Shown: piece after piece, positions 1 through 8,038 of the stretch
Numbering within the stretch: the first letter of the stretch is position 1
How the letters are laid out: every line of letters begins with the position of its first letter
NCBI RefSeq assembly: GCF_049532965.1
Contig: NZ_CP186694.1
Coordinates: forward strand, 1,736,001-1,800,000
DNA length: 64,000 nt
Source of the DNA: Roseateles sp049532965
Lineage (GTDB): Bacteria; Pseudomonadota; Gammaproteobacteria; Burkholderiales; Burkholderiaceae_C
Direction: 5' to 3'
The notes under the pieces: model-generated
The model's database searches: none
The model's input: the letters and a program-made list of their open reading frames with translations, nothing else
What the model was told of the DNA's origin: nothing
Position numbers and translations under genes: made by a program

Positions 1-45
1 ATCGTCACCGCCCTCGCCGCCTTCCTTGCCACCCAAGCCCCCGCC

Positions 46-1398
46 ATGACCGATCGCCTGCTCTCGTTCGTCCAACACCCCTTCGGCCGCCGCATCGCTC
101 GCGCGCTTCACTTGCCGCAGCCCGTGCGCCTGCAGCGCCGCATGGACGCAACGAGCGATCGGGAACTGGCGGGTCGATCGGTGCTCACGATCGCCCCGGG
201 CAGTGTGGGCCCCATGCCATCGCTGCTCGCGGCGATCACCGCACTGGGTGGCGGAGCGGCCGGCGATGCGCCCATCCAGACGCTGGCCATCGATGCGACC
301 GGCTGTCGCGACATTGCGGCGCTGCGCGCGCTGTTCGAGCAGGCGCAGTTCGCCGTCACGCGCCTGGCGATGAACGCGCGCGTGCTGGCGCTGACCTCCG
401 CCGCCATGGGAGACGCCGCGGAAGCCGCCTGCGCGCAGGCGGTGAACGGCTTCGTGCGCGCGCTGGCCAAGGAGATCGGCCGCCGCGGCGCCACCGCCAA
501 CGTGCTGGTGCTGCAGGAAGGCGCCGCGTCGGCCGAATCGCTGGCCGGGGCGCTGCGCTTCTTCGGCACGGACCGCTCGGCGTACGTGTCGGGCCAGGTG
601 CTGGCGTGGCGCAAGACCCCGGAGGCAGTGACGCACGAGACGATGACCCACGAGACGACAGGCCGCGCCCCGCGTTCCCGGGTCGCCCTGGTGACCGGCG
701 CCGCAGGCGGCATCGGCATGGCCACCGCGCGCCGATTGGCGCTCGACGGCCTGCGGGTGCTGTGCGTCGACGTGCCGGCCGCACGTCAACCGCTGGAAGC
801 GCTCGCGGCCGACATCGGAGGGGCATTGCTGGCTGCCGACCTGACCGCGTCCGATGCCGTCGACGAACTGATCGACGCGATCCGCCGTCTTGGCGGGCTC
901 GACGTGCTGGTACACAACGCCGGCATCACGCGCGACCGGACACTGGCGCGGATGGCACCGGCGGACTGGGATGCGGTGATGGCGGTGAACCTGACCGCAA
1001 TCCTCACGATCGACGCCCGGCTGGAAGCCGCGGGCTTGCTGAACGACGGCGCGCGCGAGATCTGCCTGTCCTCGATCAGCGGCATCGCGGGCAACGCGGG
1101 GCAGACGAACTACAGCGCGACGAAGGCCGCGCTGATCGGCTACGTCGCGGCGCGGGCGATACCGCTCGACGCGCGCGGCGGCACGATCAACGCCATCGCG
1201 CCGGGCTTCATCGAGACCGCCATGACGCGCCGCATGCCGCTGATGGTGCGCGAGGCCGGACGGCGGTTGAACGCGCTCAAGCAAGGCGGCACGCCGGCGG
1301 ACGTGGCCGAGGCCATCGCGTTCCTTGCCGCGCCGGGTGCGCGTCCGTTGACGGGTCAGGTCTTGCGGGTCTGCGGACAGTCGCTGCTCGGCGCCTGA
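46..1398 (+). CDS. High-molecular-weight 3-oxoacyl-ACP reductase (FabG-type SDR)
   Basis: A 450-residue short-chain dehydrogenase, about 200 residues longer than ordinary FabG. The C-terminal half is a complete NAD(P)H-dependent SDR: the nucleotide-binding motif TGAAGGIG lies near residue 218, then VHNAGIT, then the catalytic YSATK near residue 355. The first 200 residues look like a second, degenerate Rossmann unit with no clear glycine motif, as in FabG4-like proteins that reduce 3-oxoacyl-CoA/ACP. The ATG overlaps a TGA (ATGA, 46-49) of a possible upstream gene cut by the window edge. The frame is also open back to base 1, so a start outside the window cannot be excluded. The family call is firm; the substrate is inferred. 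Confidence 0.85.
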   Translation: MTDRLLSFVQHPFGRRIARALHLPQPVRLQRRMDATSDRELAGRSVLTIAPGSVGPMPSLLAAITALGGGAAGDAPIQTLAIDATGCRDIAALRALFEQAQFAVTRLAMNARVLALTSAAMGDAAEAACAQAVNGFVRALAKEIGRRGATANVLVLQEGAASAESLAGALRFFGTDRSAYVSGQVLAWRKTPEAVTHETMTHETTGRAPRSRVALVTGAAGGIGMATARRLALDGLRVLCVDVPAARQPLEALAADIGGALLAADLTASDAVDELIDAIRRLGGLDVLVHNAGITRDRTLARMAPADWDAVMAVNLTAILTIDARLEAAGLLNDGAREICLSSISGIAGNAGQTNYSATKAALIGYVAARAIPLDARGGTINAIAPGFIETAMTRRMPLMVREAGRRLNALKQGGTPADVAEAIAFLAAPGARPLTGQVLRVCGQSLLGA

Positions 1399-1422
1399 AC
1401 GACTCGCTTCGGCCGCCCTCCG

Positions 1423-1578
1423 TCAGATGTAGCCCACCAGCAGCAGGATGAGGAGGATGATGACGACCAGGCCCAGGCCGCCGCTGGGGTAATAGCCCCA
1501 TCCCCGGCTGTGCGGCCACGCGGGCAGCGCGCCGATCAACAGCAGGATGAGGACGATGAGCAGGATGGTGCTGATCAT
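1423..1578 (-). CDS. DUF3309 small membrane protein
   Basis: A 51-residue protein with two hydrophobic segments, one N-terminal (ISTILLIVLILLLIGALP) and one C-terminal (LGLVVIILLILLLVGYI). They flank a short aromatic/glycine loop with the HSRGWGYYPSGG pattern typical of DUF3309. The ATG at 1578 is preceded by GGAG at good spacing. A longer upstream reading frame reaches 1740 but lacks hydrophobic or conserved character, so the short form was chosen. It lies divergent to recQ and convergent with the FabG gene. The function of the family is unknown; it is usually annotated as a small envelope protein. Confidence 0.8.
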   Translation of the reverse strand: MISTILLIVLILLLIGALPAWPHSRGWGYYPSGGLGLVVIILLILLLVGYI

Positions 1579-1729
1579 GCGGGTCTCCAGGTCTTGGGGA
1601 TCGGGCCCGCGCCGGTCCGGCCGCGCGGGCGGTGTGACCTGACTTGGCAACCCCTGTGCCCGGTCTCCGAACGCGCGGGGACCGCCCTGGCGCACGGCTT
1701 GCTCCGGAGCCGGGTCCTCCCCTTCAACG

Positions 1730-3472
1730 ATGCCCGCCATGTCAACGCGTCAGCGCCCGCCCTCCGAGCGAACGATCCAACGGCAATTGCGCCGGTTCGG
1801 GCTGCGCCTGTGGCGTCCTGGGCAGAAGGAGGTGGTGGACCGCGTGCTTCGCGGGCTCAACACGCTGGCCGTGATGCCGACCGGCGCGGGCAAATCGCTG
1901 TGCTACCAGTTGCCTGCGGCGCTGTTGCCTGGGCGGACGGTGGTGGTCTCGCCGCTGATCGCGTTGATGAAGGACCAATGCGAGCGCCTGGCCGCGCTGG
2001 GCATCGCTTGCGCGCAGGTGCACAGCGGCCTCGATGCCGCGTCGCTGGCCGCGCAGGAGGCCGCGGCGCTGGATGGCACGGCGCAGGTGGTGCTGTTGAC
2101 GCCCGAGCGGCTCGCCGATGACGCATGGGTCGAGCGACTCGCGGAGCGGCCGACCGATCTGCTGGTCGTCGACGAGGCCCATTGCATCTCGGAGTGGGGC
2201 CACGACTTCCGCCCCGCCTTCCTGCGCATCGGCGAAGCGCGCGACCGCCTTGGCAGGCCCACAGTGCTGGCGCTGACGGCCACGGCGTCCGACGAGGTCA
2301 TCGAGGACATCGCTCGACAACTGGACATTCCCGGCGCGGGCCGCCTGATCGGCGGCAGCTACCGGCCCAATCTGCACTACCGCGTGGAACCGCTGGCGGA
2401 CGAGGAGGACAAGCGGCGCCGGCTGCTCGCGCTGGTGGCGGAACACGACGGCGAATCGCTCGCCGAAGCACCGGCCACGATCGTCTACACGGCCACGGTG
2501 AAGGCGGCGGAGGCGGTGCATCAAGCACTGCTGGAAGCCGGCCTGGCGTCGGCGCTGTATCACGGCCGGCTACGCGCGGCCCAGCGCCACGAGGCACAGG
2601 AGCGCTTCATGCGGGGCGACGCGCGGGTGATGGTGGCGACGAACGCATTCGGGCTCGGCATCGACAAGCCGGACATCCGGCGTGTCGTGCATTACCAGGT
2701 GCCCGCGGGACTGGACGTGTATTACCAGGAGTCAGGTCGCGCCGGCCGCGATGGGGAACGCGCGGACTGCACGCTGCTGTTCGTGCCGGGCGACCGCGCG
2801 GTGCAGCAGTTCTTCCTCAACGGCCGGTACCCGGCCCCTGAGGATGCGCAATCGGTGCTGACGGTCCTGCGCGCACCGCCGCCCGATGCGACGGGCTGGA
2901 CGCTCGATGCGCTTCGAGACCGCCTCAAGCGACCGCGCCGCAAGCTGGAGGTGCTGACGGGCCTGCTGGCACGCGAGGGCTGGCTGGAGAAAGACGGCGA
3001 CACGTTCCGTCTGGCCGAGGCGACACCGCGTGATCCACAAGCGCTGGCCGAGGCGGTCGGCCGCTACGAAGCCAGGGCAGAGCAGGACCGCCGCCGGCTG
3101 GAGCAGATGATCTTCTACGCGCAGAGCGGCCTGTGCCGGTGGCGCGTGATGCTGGAGGCTTTCGACGAGGCGGCCGGCTTCGACCGCTGCGAGGGGTGCG
3201 ACAACTGTGAGCGGATGGCGGCGCACGAGCGCGCCTCGGCCGCGGGAACGCCCGAAGCGAGCAGCCAGCCCGAGCGGGCGGCGGCGATGCCGCCGGCGCT
3301 CCAGCCCGGCGACGCGGTGCGGGTGAAGCGCTACGGCGGCGGCGTGGTGGTCGAGGCCAGCGCGGAGAGCGTCACGGTCGCATTCGGGGAGGAGCGGCGC
3401 AGTTTCCTCCCGCAGTACGTGAAGCGCCACGGGCCGCCAGCGCGGCCGGCGGCGGAGTGCGGCTTCAACTGA
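1730..3472 (+). CDS. recQ: RecQ-family ATP-dependent DNA helicase
   Basis: A 580-residue superfamily 2 helicase that should unwind DNA 3' to 5' in recombinational repair. Walker A is PTGAGKS near residue 50, motif II is DEAHCISEWGHDFRP near residue 148, and motif VI is QESGRAGRDG. A zinc-binding RecQ C-terminal segment with four cysteines (CRW...CEGCDNC) lies near residues 470-492. No HRDC domain follows. Instead the last 50 residues carry a short beta-rich segment (GDAVRVKRYGGG...) resembling a small KOW/Tudor-like barrel. A second ATG nine bases downstream (1739) is an equally possible start. This is probably one of the shorter RecQ paralogues, not the main housekeeping RecQ. Confidence 0.88.
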   Translation: MPAMSTRQRPPSERTIQRQLRRFGLRLWRPGQKEVVDRVLRGLNTLAVMPTGAGKSLCYQLPAALLPGRTVVVSPLIALMKDQCERLAALGIACAQVHSGLDAASLAAQEAAALDGTAQVVLLTPERLADDAWVERLAERPTDLLVVDEAHCISEWGHDFRPAFLRIGEARDRLGRPTVLALTATASDEVIEDIARQLDIPGAGRLIGGSYRPNLHYRVEPLADEEDKRRRLLALVAEHDGESLAEAPATIVYTATVKAAEAVHQALLEAGLASALYHGRLRAAQRHEAQERFMRGDARVMVATNAFGLGIDKPDIRRVVHYQVPAGLDVYYQESGRAGRDGERADCTLLFVPGDRAVQQFFLNGRYPAPEDAQSVLTVLRAPPPDATGWTLDALRDRLKRPRRKLEVLTGLLAREGWLEKDGDTFRLAEATPRDPQALAEAVGRYEARAEQDRRRLEQMIFYAQSGLCRWRVMLEAFDEAAGFDRCEGCDNCERMAAHERASAAGTPEASSQPERAAAMPPALQPGDAVRVKRYGGGVVVEASAESVTVAFGEERRSFLPQYVKRHGPPARPAAECGFN

Positions 3473-3485
3473 CCCGCAATGAAGG

Positions 3486-3508
3486 CCTCAGACTTCCATC
3501 ATCTGGGG
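3486..3508. terminator. Possible bidirectional terminator hairpin
   Basis: CCTCAGA and TCTGGGG form a 7-bp stem (one G-T pair) around a 9-base loop, between the convergent recQ and LysR genes. There is no clear T-run, so factor-independent termination is uncertain. Confidence 0.3.
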
Positions 3509-3521
3509 CTCCATGACGTGA

Positions 3522-4409
3522 TCAACCTCCCTCCCCCACCATCCTCATGAGCACCCCCGCCGTCCTCTGCATCAATGGCGTCGCCCGCTTGCTGGTCGGC
3601 GTGACGAGACATAGCGTGCTCTGGATGTCCGCTTTCGCGAATGGCGTGGTGACCAGCCGTTCGGGCCGCTCGTAGATCCGCAGCGCGTCCTCACCGAGCG
3701 CTGCATGGCCGATGCCCGCCGCGACGCAGTCCAGGATCGCGGGCACGCTCGCCACTTCCCACCGCACGTCCAACTGGACGCCCGCCATCGCGGCCGCCTG
3801 CTCCATCAGTGAGCGGAAGATGTGCCCCCGCTGCGGCATGACCAGCGGATAACGCGACAGCTGCGCCAAGGTCGGCGGCCGAGCGGGCGCGTCGTCCTTC
3901 GGACTGACGAGGCAGAGGCGCTCGCGCCGCAGCGGCAGGATCTCCAGCGCCGGCATCGGTTCCGGGTTGTAGACCAGCGCCAGGTCCGTGCGGCCGGTCA
4001 GCAGCCATTCGGTCAAGTGGACCGAGAAGCCCTCCATGATCGTCAGCCGCGCCTGCGGCATCTCCGCCTGGAACGCCCGGATCAACGCGAGCGTATGCAA
4101 GCGCGCGAGCGTCGGCGGCATCGCGATCGTGATCTGCCCCACCGGCTCGCTGCGCCGCGCCCGCAGATCGTCCTTCGCATGACTGACCAGGTTGAGGATG
4201 TCCTGCCCGTGCTGCAGCAGCCGGCGCCCCGCCTCCGTCAACTCGACGCCGCGGCCATTGCGCAGCAGCAGCGTCTCGTGCAGCTCCGTCTCCAGCGCCC
4301 GGACCTGCCGGCTCAGCGCCGGCTGCGCCACCCCCAGCACCATCGCGGCCTTGCTGAAGCTGCCGTGCTCGGCCACGTGAACGAAAGTCTCCAACTGCGT
4401 CAGGTTCAT
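3522..4409 (-). CDS. LysR-family regulator of the adjacent meta-cleavage operon
   Basis: A LysR-type transcription factor of about 295 residues. The N-terminal winged helix (TQLETFVHVAEHGSFSKAA, then QPALSRQVRALE) is followed by a substrate-binding effector domain. The ATG at 4409 (MNLTQLETF) was chosen over an in-frame ATG nine codons upstream, because LysR proteins start just before the first helix. It is divergent to the 4551-11391 operon with 141 bp between, the classic arrangement for a regulator controlling its neighbour. Inferred role: activator responding to protocatechuate or a cleavage product. The effector is not determinable from sequence. Confidence 0.85.
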   Translation of the reverse strand: MNLTQLETFVHVAEHGSFSKAAMVLGVAQPALSRQVRALETELHETLLLRNGRGVELTEAGRRLLQHGQDILNLVSHAKDDLRARRSEPVGQITIAMPPTLARLHTLALIRAFQAEMPQARLTIMEGFSVHLTEWLLTGRTDLALVYNPEPMPALEILPLRRERLCLVSPKDDAPARPPTLAQLSRYPLVMPQRGHIFRSLMEQAAAMAGVQLDVRWEVASVPAILDCVAAGIGHAALGEDALRIYERPERLVTTPFAKADIQSTLCLVTPTSKRATPLMQRTAGVLMRMVGEGG

Positions 4410-4550
4410 GGCGCGCATGCTCTCACGAACCGGCATGGCACCACCATCCAGGCCATGCCAGATCGGAATATCAGGTAGTGGAAGCTAGAACTGGATCGTC
4501 TGGCCCGCCCGGACCAGAATCCGCCGCATTCCATTGCTGCCCATACCACC
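4410..4550. promoter_or_regulatory. Divergent promoter region of the LysR gene and the meta-cleavage operon
   Basis: 141 bp between two divergent starts. It contains a locally AT-richer patch around 4463-4495 (GGAATATCAGG and neighbours) where a LysR-type T-N11-A site could sit. No exact operator or sigma-70 pair could be assigned with confidence; the call rests on gene arrangement. Confidence 0.4.
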
Positions 4551-5246
4551 GTGATCGCTCCCCTCGCCGGCATTTCCTCGATGGCCACTCGCGTGCTGCT
4601 CGCGGAACTGGCCGCCGCCTACACCGCCGGCCACGGCGTGGAGATCCGCTTCGAATCGATTGGCGGCGTGGACGCCGCGCGCCGGGTGGAGGGCGGAGAA
4701 ACCTTCGACCTCGTCGTGCTCGCCAGCGACGCCATGGACCGCCTCCTCCGCGGCGGCCACCTGCGTGCCGGGTCGCTGCGGCCGGTCGCGGATTCGCCGA
4801 TGGTCGTCGCCGCGCCTGATGGCCGGCCCGCCCCCGACGTGACCCATCGCGATGCGCTGCGTGAGGCGCTGCTGGCCGCGCGCGCGATCGGCTATTCGAC
4901 CGGCCCCAGCGGGCAGGCCCTGCTCAAGCTGATCGACGACTGGGGACTCCGCACGTCGCTCGCCGAGCGCCTGCATCAGTCACCCGCCGGCGTGCCGGTC
5001 GCGCGGATGGTCGCCCAGGGCGATGTCGACCTCGGCTTCCAACAGCTGAGCGAGCTGCAAGGTCACCCCGGCGTGGCGATCCTGGGCCCGATGCCGCCGG
5101 GCCTGGAGATCGTCACCCGTTTCACCGCCGCCGTCGCCGCGACCAGCGCCGAGCCGGCCACCGTGCAGCGCGTCGTCGATGACTTCGCCTCCTCCCGCCA
5201 CGACGGACTCCGTCGCCGCCTCGGACTGCTCACGCCGGCCACGTGA
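4551..5246 (+). CDS. Substrate-binding domain protein (ModA/SBP-like) without signal peptide
   Basis: A 231-residue protein with the fold signature of extracellular molybdate/sulfate-type binding proteins: an early LLAELAAAYTAGHGVEIRFE segment, then EGGETFDLVVLASDAMD, then GYSTGPSGQALLKLIDDWG. The start is GTG 4551 (an ATG at 4581 is the alternative). In neither case is there a signal peptide, so the protein is probably cytoplasmic. It is the first gene of the meta-cleavage operon, 37 bp before the aldolase. It could be a ligand-sensing or ligand-buffering protein instead of a transporter component, as no ABC permease or ATPase is near. Function unknown. Confidence 0.7.
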   Translation: MIAPLAGISSMATRVLLAELAAAYTAGHGVEIRFESIGGVDAARRVEGGETFDLVVLASDAMDRLLRGGHLRAGSLRPVADSPMVVAAPDGRPAPDVTHRDALREALLAARAIGYSTGPSGQALLKLIDDWGLRTSLAERLHQSPAGVPVARMVAQGDVDLGFQQLSELQGHPGVAILGPMPPGLEIVTRFTAAVAATSAEPATVQRVVDDFASSRHDGLRRRLGLLTPAT

Positions 5247-5283
5247 CCGGCGTACGCCGATCCACCCACAAGAAGGAACCGCC

Positions 5284-5967
5284 ATGTACGAACTGGGCGT
5301 CGTCTACCGCCAGATCCACCGCGCCGACCGCAGCGCCGCCGACGCGCTCGGTCACTTCGGCGCCGCGACGGTCCATGAGGCGCTGGGCCGTGTCGGCCTG
5401 CTCAAGCCCTACATGCGGCCCATACAGACGGGGGTCGCCGTCTCCGGCACCGCCGTCACCGTGCTCTTGCAGCCGGGGGACAACTGGATGCTGCACGTCG
5501 CGGCGGAGCAGATCCAGGAAGGCGACATCGTCGTCGCCGCCGTCACCGCCGAATGCACCGACGGCTACTTCGGCGACCTGCTGGCCACGTCGTTCAAGGC
5601 GCGAGGCGCCCGCGCGCTCGTCATCGATGCCGGCGTCCGCGACGTGCGCACGCTCAACGAGATGGGCTTCCCGGTCTGGAGCAAGTGCATCTCCGCCAAG
5701 GGCACGATCAAGGCGACGCCGGGGTCGGTGAACATCCCGGTTGTCTGTGCCGGCGCGTTGATCCATCCGGGCGACGTCATCGTCGCGGACGACGACGGCA
5801 TCGTCTGCGTGCCGGCGGCACTGGCGCCGAGAACGCTTGACGCCGCGGCCGCCCGGGAAGCCAACGAGGGCGCGAAGCGGGAGCAGTTCGCCGCCGGCGT
5901 GCTGGGGCTGGACCTGTACAGGATGCGCGAGCCGCTGGCCAAGGCCGGCCTGCGCTACATCGACTGA
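5284..5967 (+). CDS. ligK: 4-carboxy-4-hydroxy-2-oxoadipate (CHA/HMG) aldolase
   Basis: A 227-residue class II aldolase of the RraA/HMG-aldolase family, cutting 4-carboxy-4-hydroxy-2-oxoadipate into pyruvate and oxaloacetate, the last step of protocatechuate 4,5-cleavage. Family features seen are ATVHEALGRVG near the N-terminus, the metal and substrate loop GDLLATSFKARGARALVIDA, and the late VVCAGALIHPGDVIVADDDG segment. The ATG at 5284 follows AAGAAGGA; an open frame extends 35 codons further upstream without family character. It is equivalent to pmdF of Comamonas and galC of Pseudomonas. The presence of ligI, ligA, ligB and ligC downstream supports this role over the related RraA ribonuclease inhibitor. 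Confidence 0.9.
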   Translation: MYELGVVYRQIHRADRSAADALGHFGAATVHEALGRVGLLKPYMRPIQTGVAVSGTAVTVLLQPGDNWMLHVAAEQIQEGDIVVAAVTAECTDGYFGDLLATSFKARGARALVIDAGVRDVRTLNEMGFPVWSKCISAKGTIKATPGSVNIPVVCAGALIHPGDVIVADDDGIVCVPAALAPRTLDAAAAREANEGAKREQFAAGVLGLDLYRMREPLAKAGLRYID

Positions 5968-6000
5968 GACGACAACAACAGCCACCAGGAGACCATCACG

Positions 6001-7059
6001 ATGAGCTTTCCCCCACCCCGCCAGCCGCGCCGCCGGCAACTGGCTCGCGTTCTGGCGCGAGCCGCGACCCTCGCCGCCGCAGCACTGCTGACCGCCGCCT
6101 TGCCTGGCGTGGCCGCCGCGCAGGCCAGCGCCTCCGGCGTCCCCGGCGCCGCGGCGGACTGGCCGACCCGGCCGGTGCGCATCCTCACGCCCTTCCCGGC
6201 CGGCGCCGGCCCGGAGGCGGTGGCGCGGGTGGTGGCCGAGAAGCTCTCGAAGAAATGGGGCAAGCCGGTGATCGTCGAGAACAAGCCCGGCGCCAACGGC
6301 TTCATCGCGATCGACACCTTCAAGCGCGGCGCCACCGACGGCCACGACCTGATCCAGCTCGACAACGCCCACCTGGTCATCTATCCGCATCTGTTCAAGA
6401 AGCTGCCTTACGACCCCGTCAAGGACTTCGATCCGATTGCCCCGCTGTTCAAGGCCTACTTCTTCGTCGGCGTGTCGGCCAACAGCAAGTACCGGAACGT
6501 CGGCGACATCGTGGCGGACGCCAAGGCCCATCCCGGCGCGCTGAACTACGGCTCCTGGTCGGTCGGGAACCCGGTTCACCTGGGCGCGGCCCAGCTCGAG
6601 GCGATGACCCAGACGCAGATGACGCACGTCGTCTACAAGGAGACGTCGATGCTGTACACGGCGGTGGCCAATGGGGAACTCAATTTCGCGTTGGGCACGA
6701 TGGCCACCGCGGGCCCGTTGCAGCGGGCCGGCAAGATCCGCTTCCTCGCCATCACCGGTCCGAAGCGCCACCCGGCCTTCCCGGACATCCCCACCGTCGC
6801 GGAATCCGGCGGCCCGGCCGGTTACGAGGCCACCGGCTGGACCACCATCGCAGCCCCGCGCGGCCTGCCCAAGGCGGTGCAGGAGCGCATCCAGCGCGAC
6901 ATCGAGGCGGCGCTCGCCGAACCTGACATCCGCGAGCGCTACGTCACCTTCGGCTACGACCTCTTCCCGACCACGAAGGAGCTGTACATGACCTTCATCT
7001 CGGCCGAATCGGCCAAGTACGCCGCGCTGATCAAGCGCTTCAACCTCTCGCTGGACTGA
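6001..7059 (+). CDS. Bug-family periplasmic solute-binding protein
   Basis: A 352-residue tripartite-tricarboxylate-transporter receptor of the Bug family. An arginine-rich N-terminus (RQPRRRQLAR) and hydrophobic core end in a likely signal-peptidase site around AAAQA, residues 40-43. The mature part has the hallmark start (WPTRPVRILTPFPAG), VIVENKPGANG, and the PAFPDIPTVAESG block. Its place inside the operon suggests capture of protocatechuate or another aromatic acid. No cognate TctA/TctB membrane genes lie in the window, as is common for Bug proteins, which far outnumber their permeases in Burkholderiales. Confidence 0.88.
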   Translation: MSFPPPRQPRRRQLARVLARAATLAAAALLTAALPGVAAAQASASGVPGAAADWPTRPVRILTPFPAGAGPEAVARVVAEKLSKKWGKPVIVENKPGANGFIAIDTFKRGATDGHDLIQLDNAHLVIYPHLFKKLPYDPVKDFDPIAPLFKAYFFVGVSANSKYRNVGDIVADAKAHPGALNYGSWSVGNPVHLGAAQLEAMTQTQMTHVVYKETSMLYTAVANGELNFALGTMATAGPLQRAGKIRFLAITGPKRHPAFPDIPTVAESGGPAGYEATGWTTIAAPRGLPKAVQERIQRDIEAALAEPDIRERYVTFGYDLFPTTKELYMTFISAESAKYAALIKRFNLSLD

Positions 7060-7060
7060 C

Positions 7061-8020
7061 ATGGGCGCGGCAGTCCCCCCACCGGAGCGCCAGCCGGCGC
7101 TGGCAGACCTGCGGGTCGGCCTCGTCGGCTACGGCGAGGTCGGTCGCATCCTGGCCGAGGACTTGCGCGCCGCCGGCGTCGCCGTCAGCGCCTATGACCT
7201 GAAGCTGGAGTCGCCATCGACCGATGCGGACGCGATGCGCGAGCATGCGGTGCGGTTCGGCGTCGACCTGACGACCTCGGCAACGATGGTCGCGACGCCG
7301 GCGGACCTTGTCATCAGCGCCGTCACCGCCAGCCAGACGCTGGATGCCGCCCGCGCCGCCGCGGCGGGACTGAAGCCCGGCACCTTCGTGCTGGACTTCA
7401 ACTCCGCCTCGCCGAAGGCCAAGCGCGAGGCCGCCGAGGCGGTGCAGGCCCATGGCGGCCGCTATGTGGAGGGCGCCGTCATGACCAGCGTGCCGCCGTA
7501 CCGCATCCGCGTGCCACTGCTGCTCGGCGGGCCGCACGCCGCGGCGATCGAGCCGCTGCTGAAGCAGCTCGGCTTTGCCGCGACGGTGGGCAGCGCCGAT
7601 CTGGGCGTCGTCAGCGCGACCAAGATGTGCCGCAGCGTGATGATCAAGGGCCTGGAGGCGATGGTCATCGAGAGCTTCACCGCCGCGCGCCACTACGGCG
7701 TGGAGGACGCGGTGGTCGCCTCGCTGAAGGAGACCTTCCCCGGCATCGACTGGGAACGGCAGGCGGCCTACTTCTTCCAGCGCGTGATCCAGCACGGCCG
7801 CCGCCGCAGCGAGGAGGTTCGCGAGGTCGCCGAGACGGTCCGCGATGCCGGCCTGACGCCATGGAGCGCCGAGGGCACCGCCGAGCGGCAGGCCTGGATG
7901 GCGGACCTGGCCGAGGACGGGCTGTTCGGTGATCGCGGCGATCCGGCATTCGGGCGCAGCCCCGACTGGCGCACCGAAGCGGACCGTTTGCTCGCGCACC
8001 TGGCCAAACCCAAGGTCTGA
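7061..8020 (+). CDS. NAD(P)-binding oxidoreductase with DUF1932 C-terminal domain
   Basis: A 319-residue protein related to 6-phosphogluconate/beta-hydroxyacid dehydrogenases. It has an N-terminal dinucleotide site (VGLVGYGEVGRILAEDL, residues 14-30) and a DUF1932-type helical C-terminus. The canonical GGxxG catalytic stretch of hydroxyisobutyrate dehydrogenases is not obvious. The start is one base after the stop of the Bug gene, so the two are co-translated. Relatives occur in several meta-cleavage clusters, but the reaction is not established. It may reduce or oxidise a pathway carboxylic acid. The fold call is confident; the function is unknown. Confidence 0.75.
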   Translation: MGAAVPPPERQPALADLRVGLVGYGEVGRILAEDLRAAGVAVSAYDLKLESPSTDADAMREHAVRFGVDLTTSATMVATPADLVISAVTASQTLDAARAAAAGLKPGTFVLDFNSASPKAKREAAEAVQAHGGRYVEGAVMTSVPPYRIRVPLLLGGPHAAAIEPLLKQLGFAATVGSADLGVVSATKMCRSVMIKGLEAMVIESFTAARHYGVEDAVVASLKETFPGIDWERQAAYFFQRVIQHGRRRSEEVREVAETVRDAGLTPWSAEGTAERQAWMADLAEDGLFGDRGDPAFGRSPDWRTEADRLLAHLAKPKV

Positions 8021-8038
8021 CGCATCCAAGGATCCACG

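Noticed and set aside
5230..7062. A 610-codon minus-strand frame opposite the aldolase and Bug genes
   Set aside because: Mirror of GC3 bias, no motifs, contradicts two well-supported genes.
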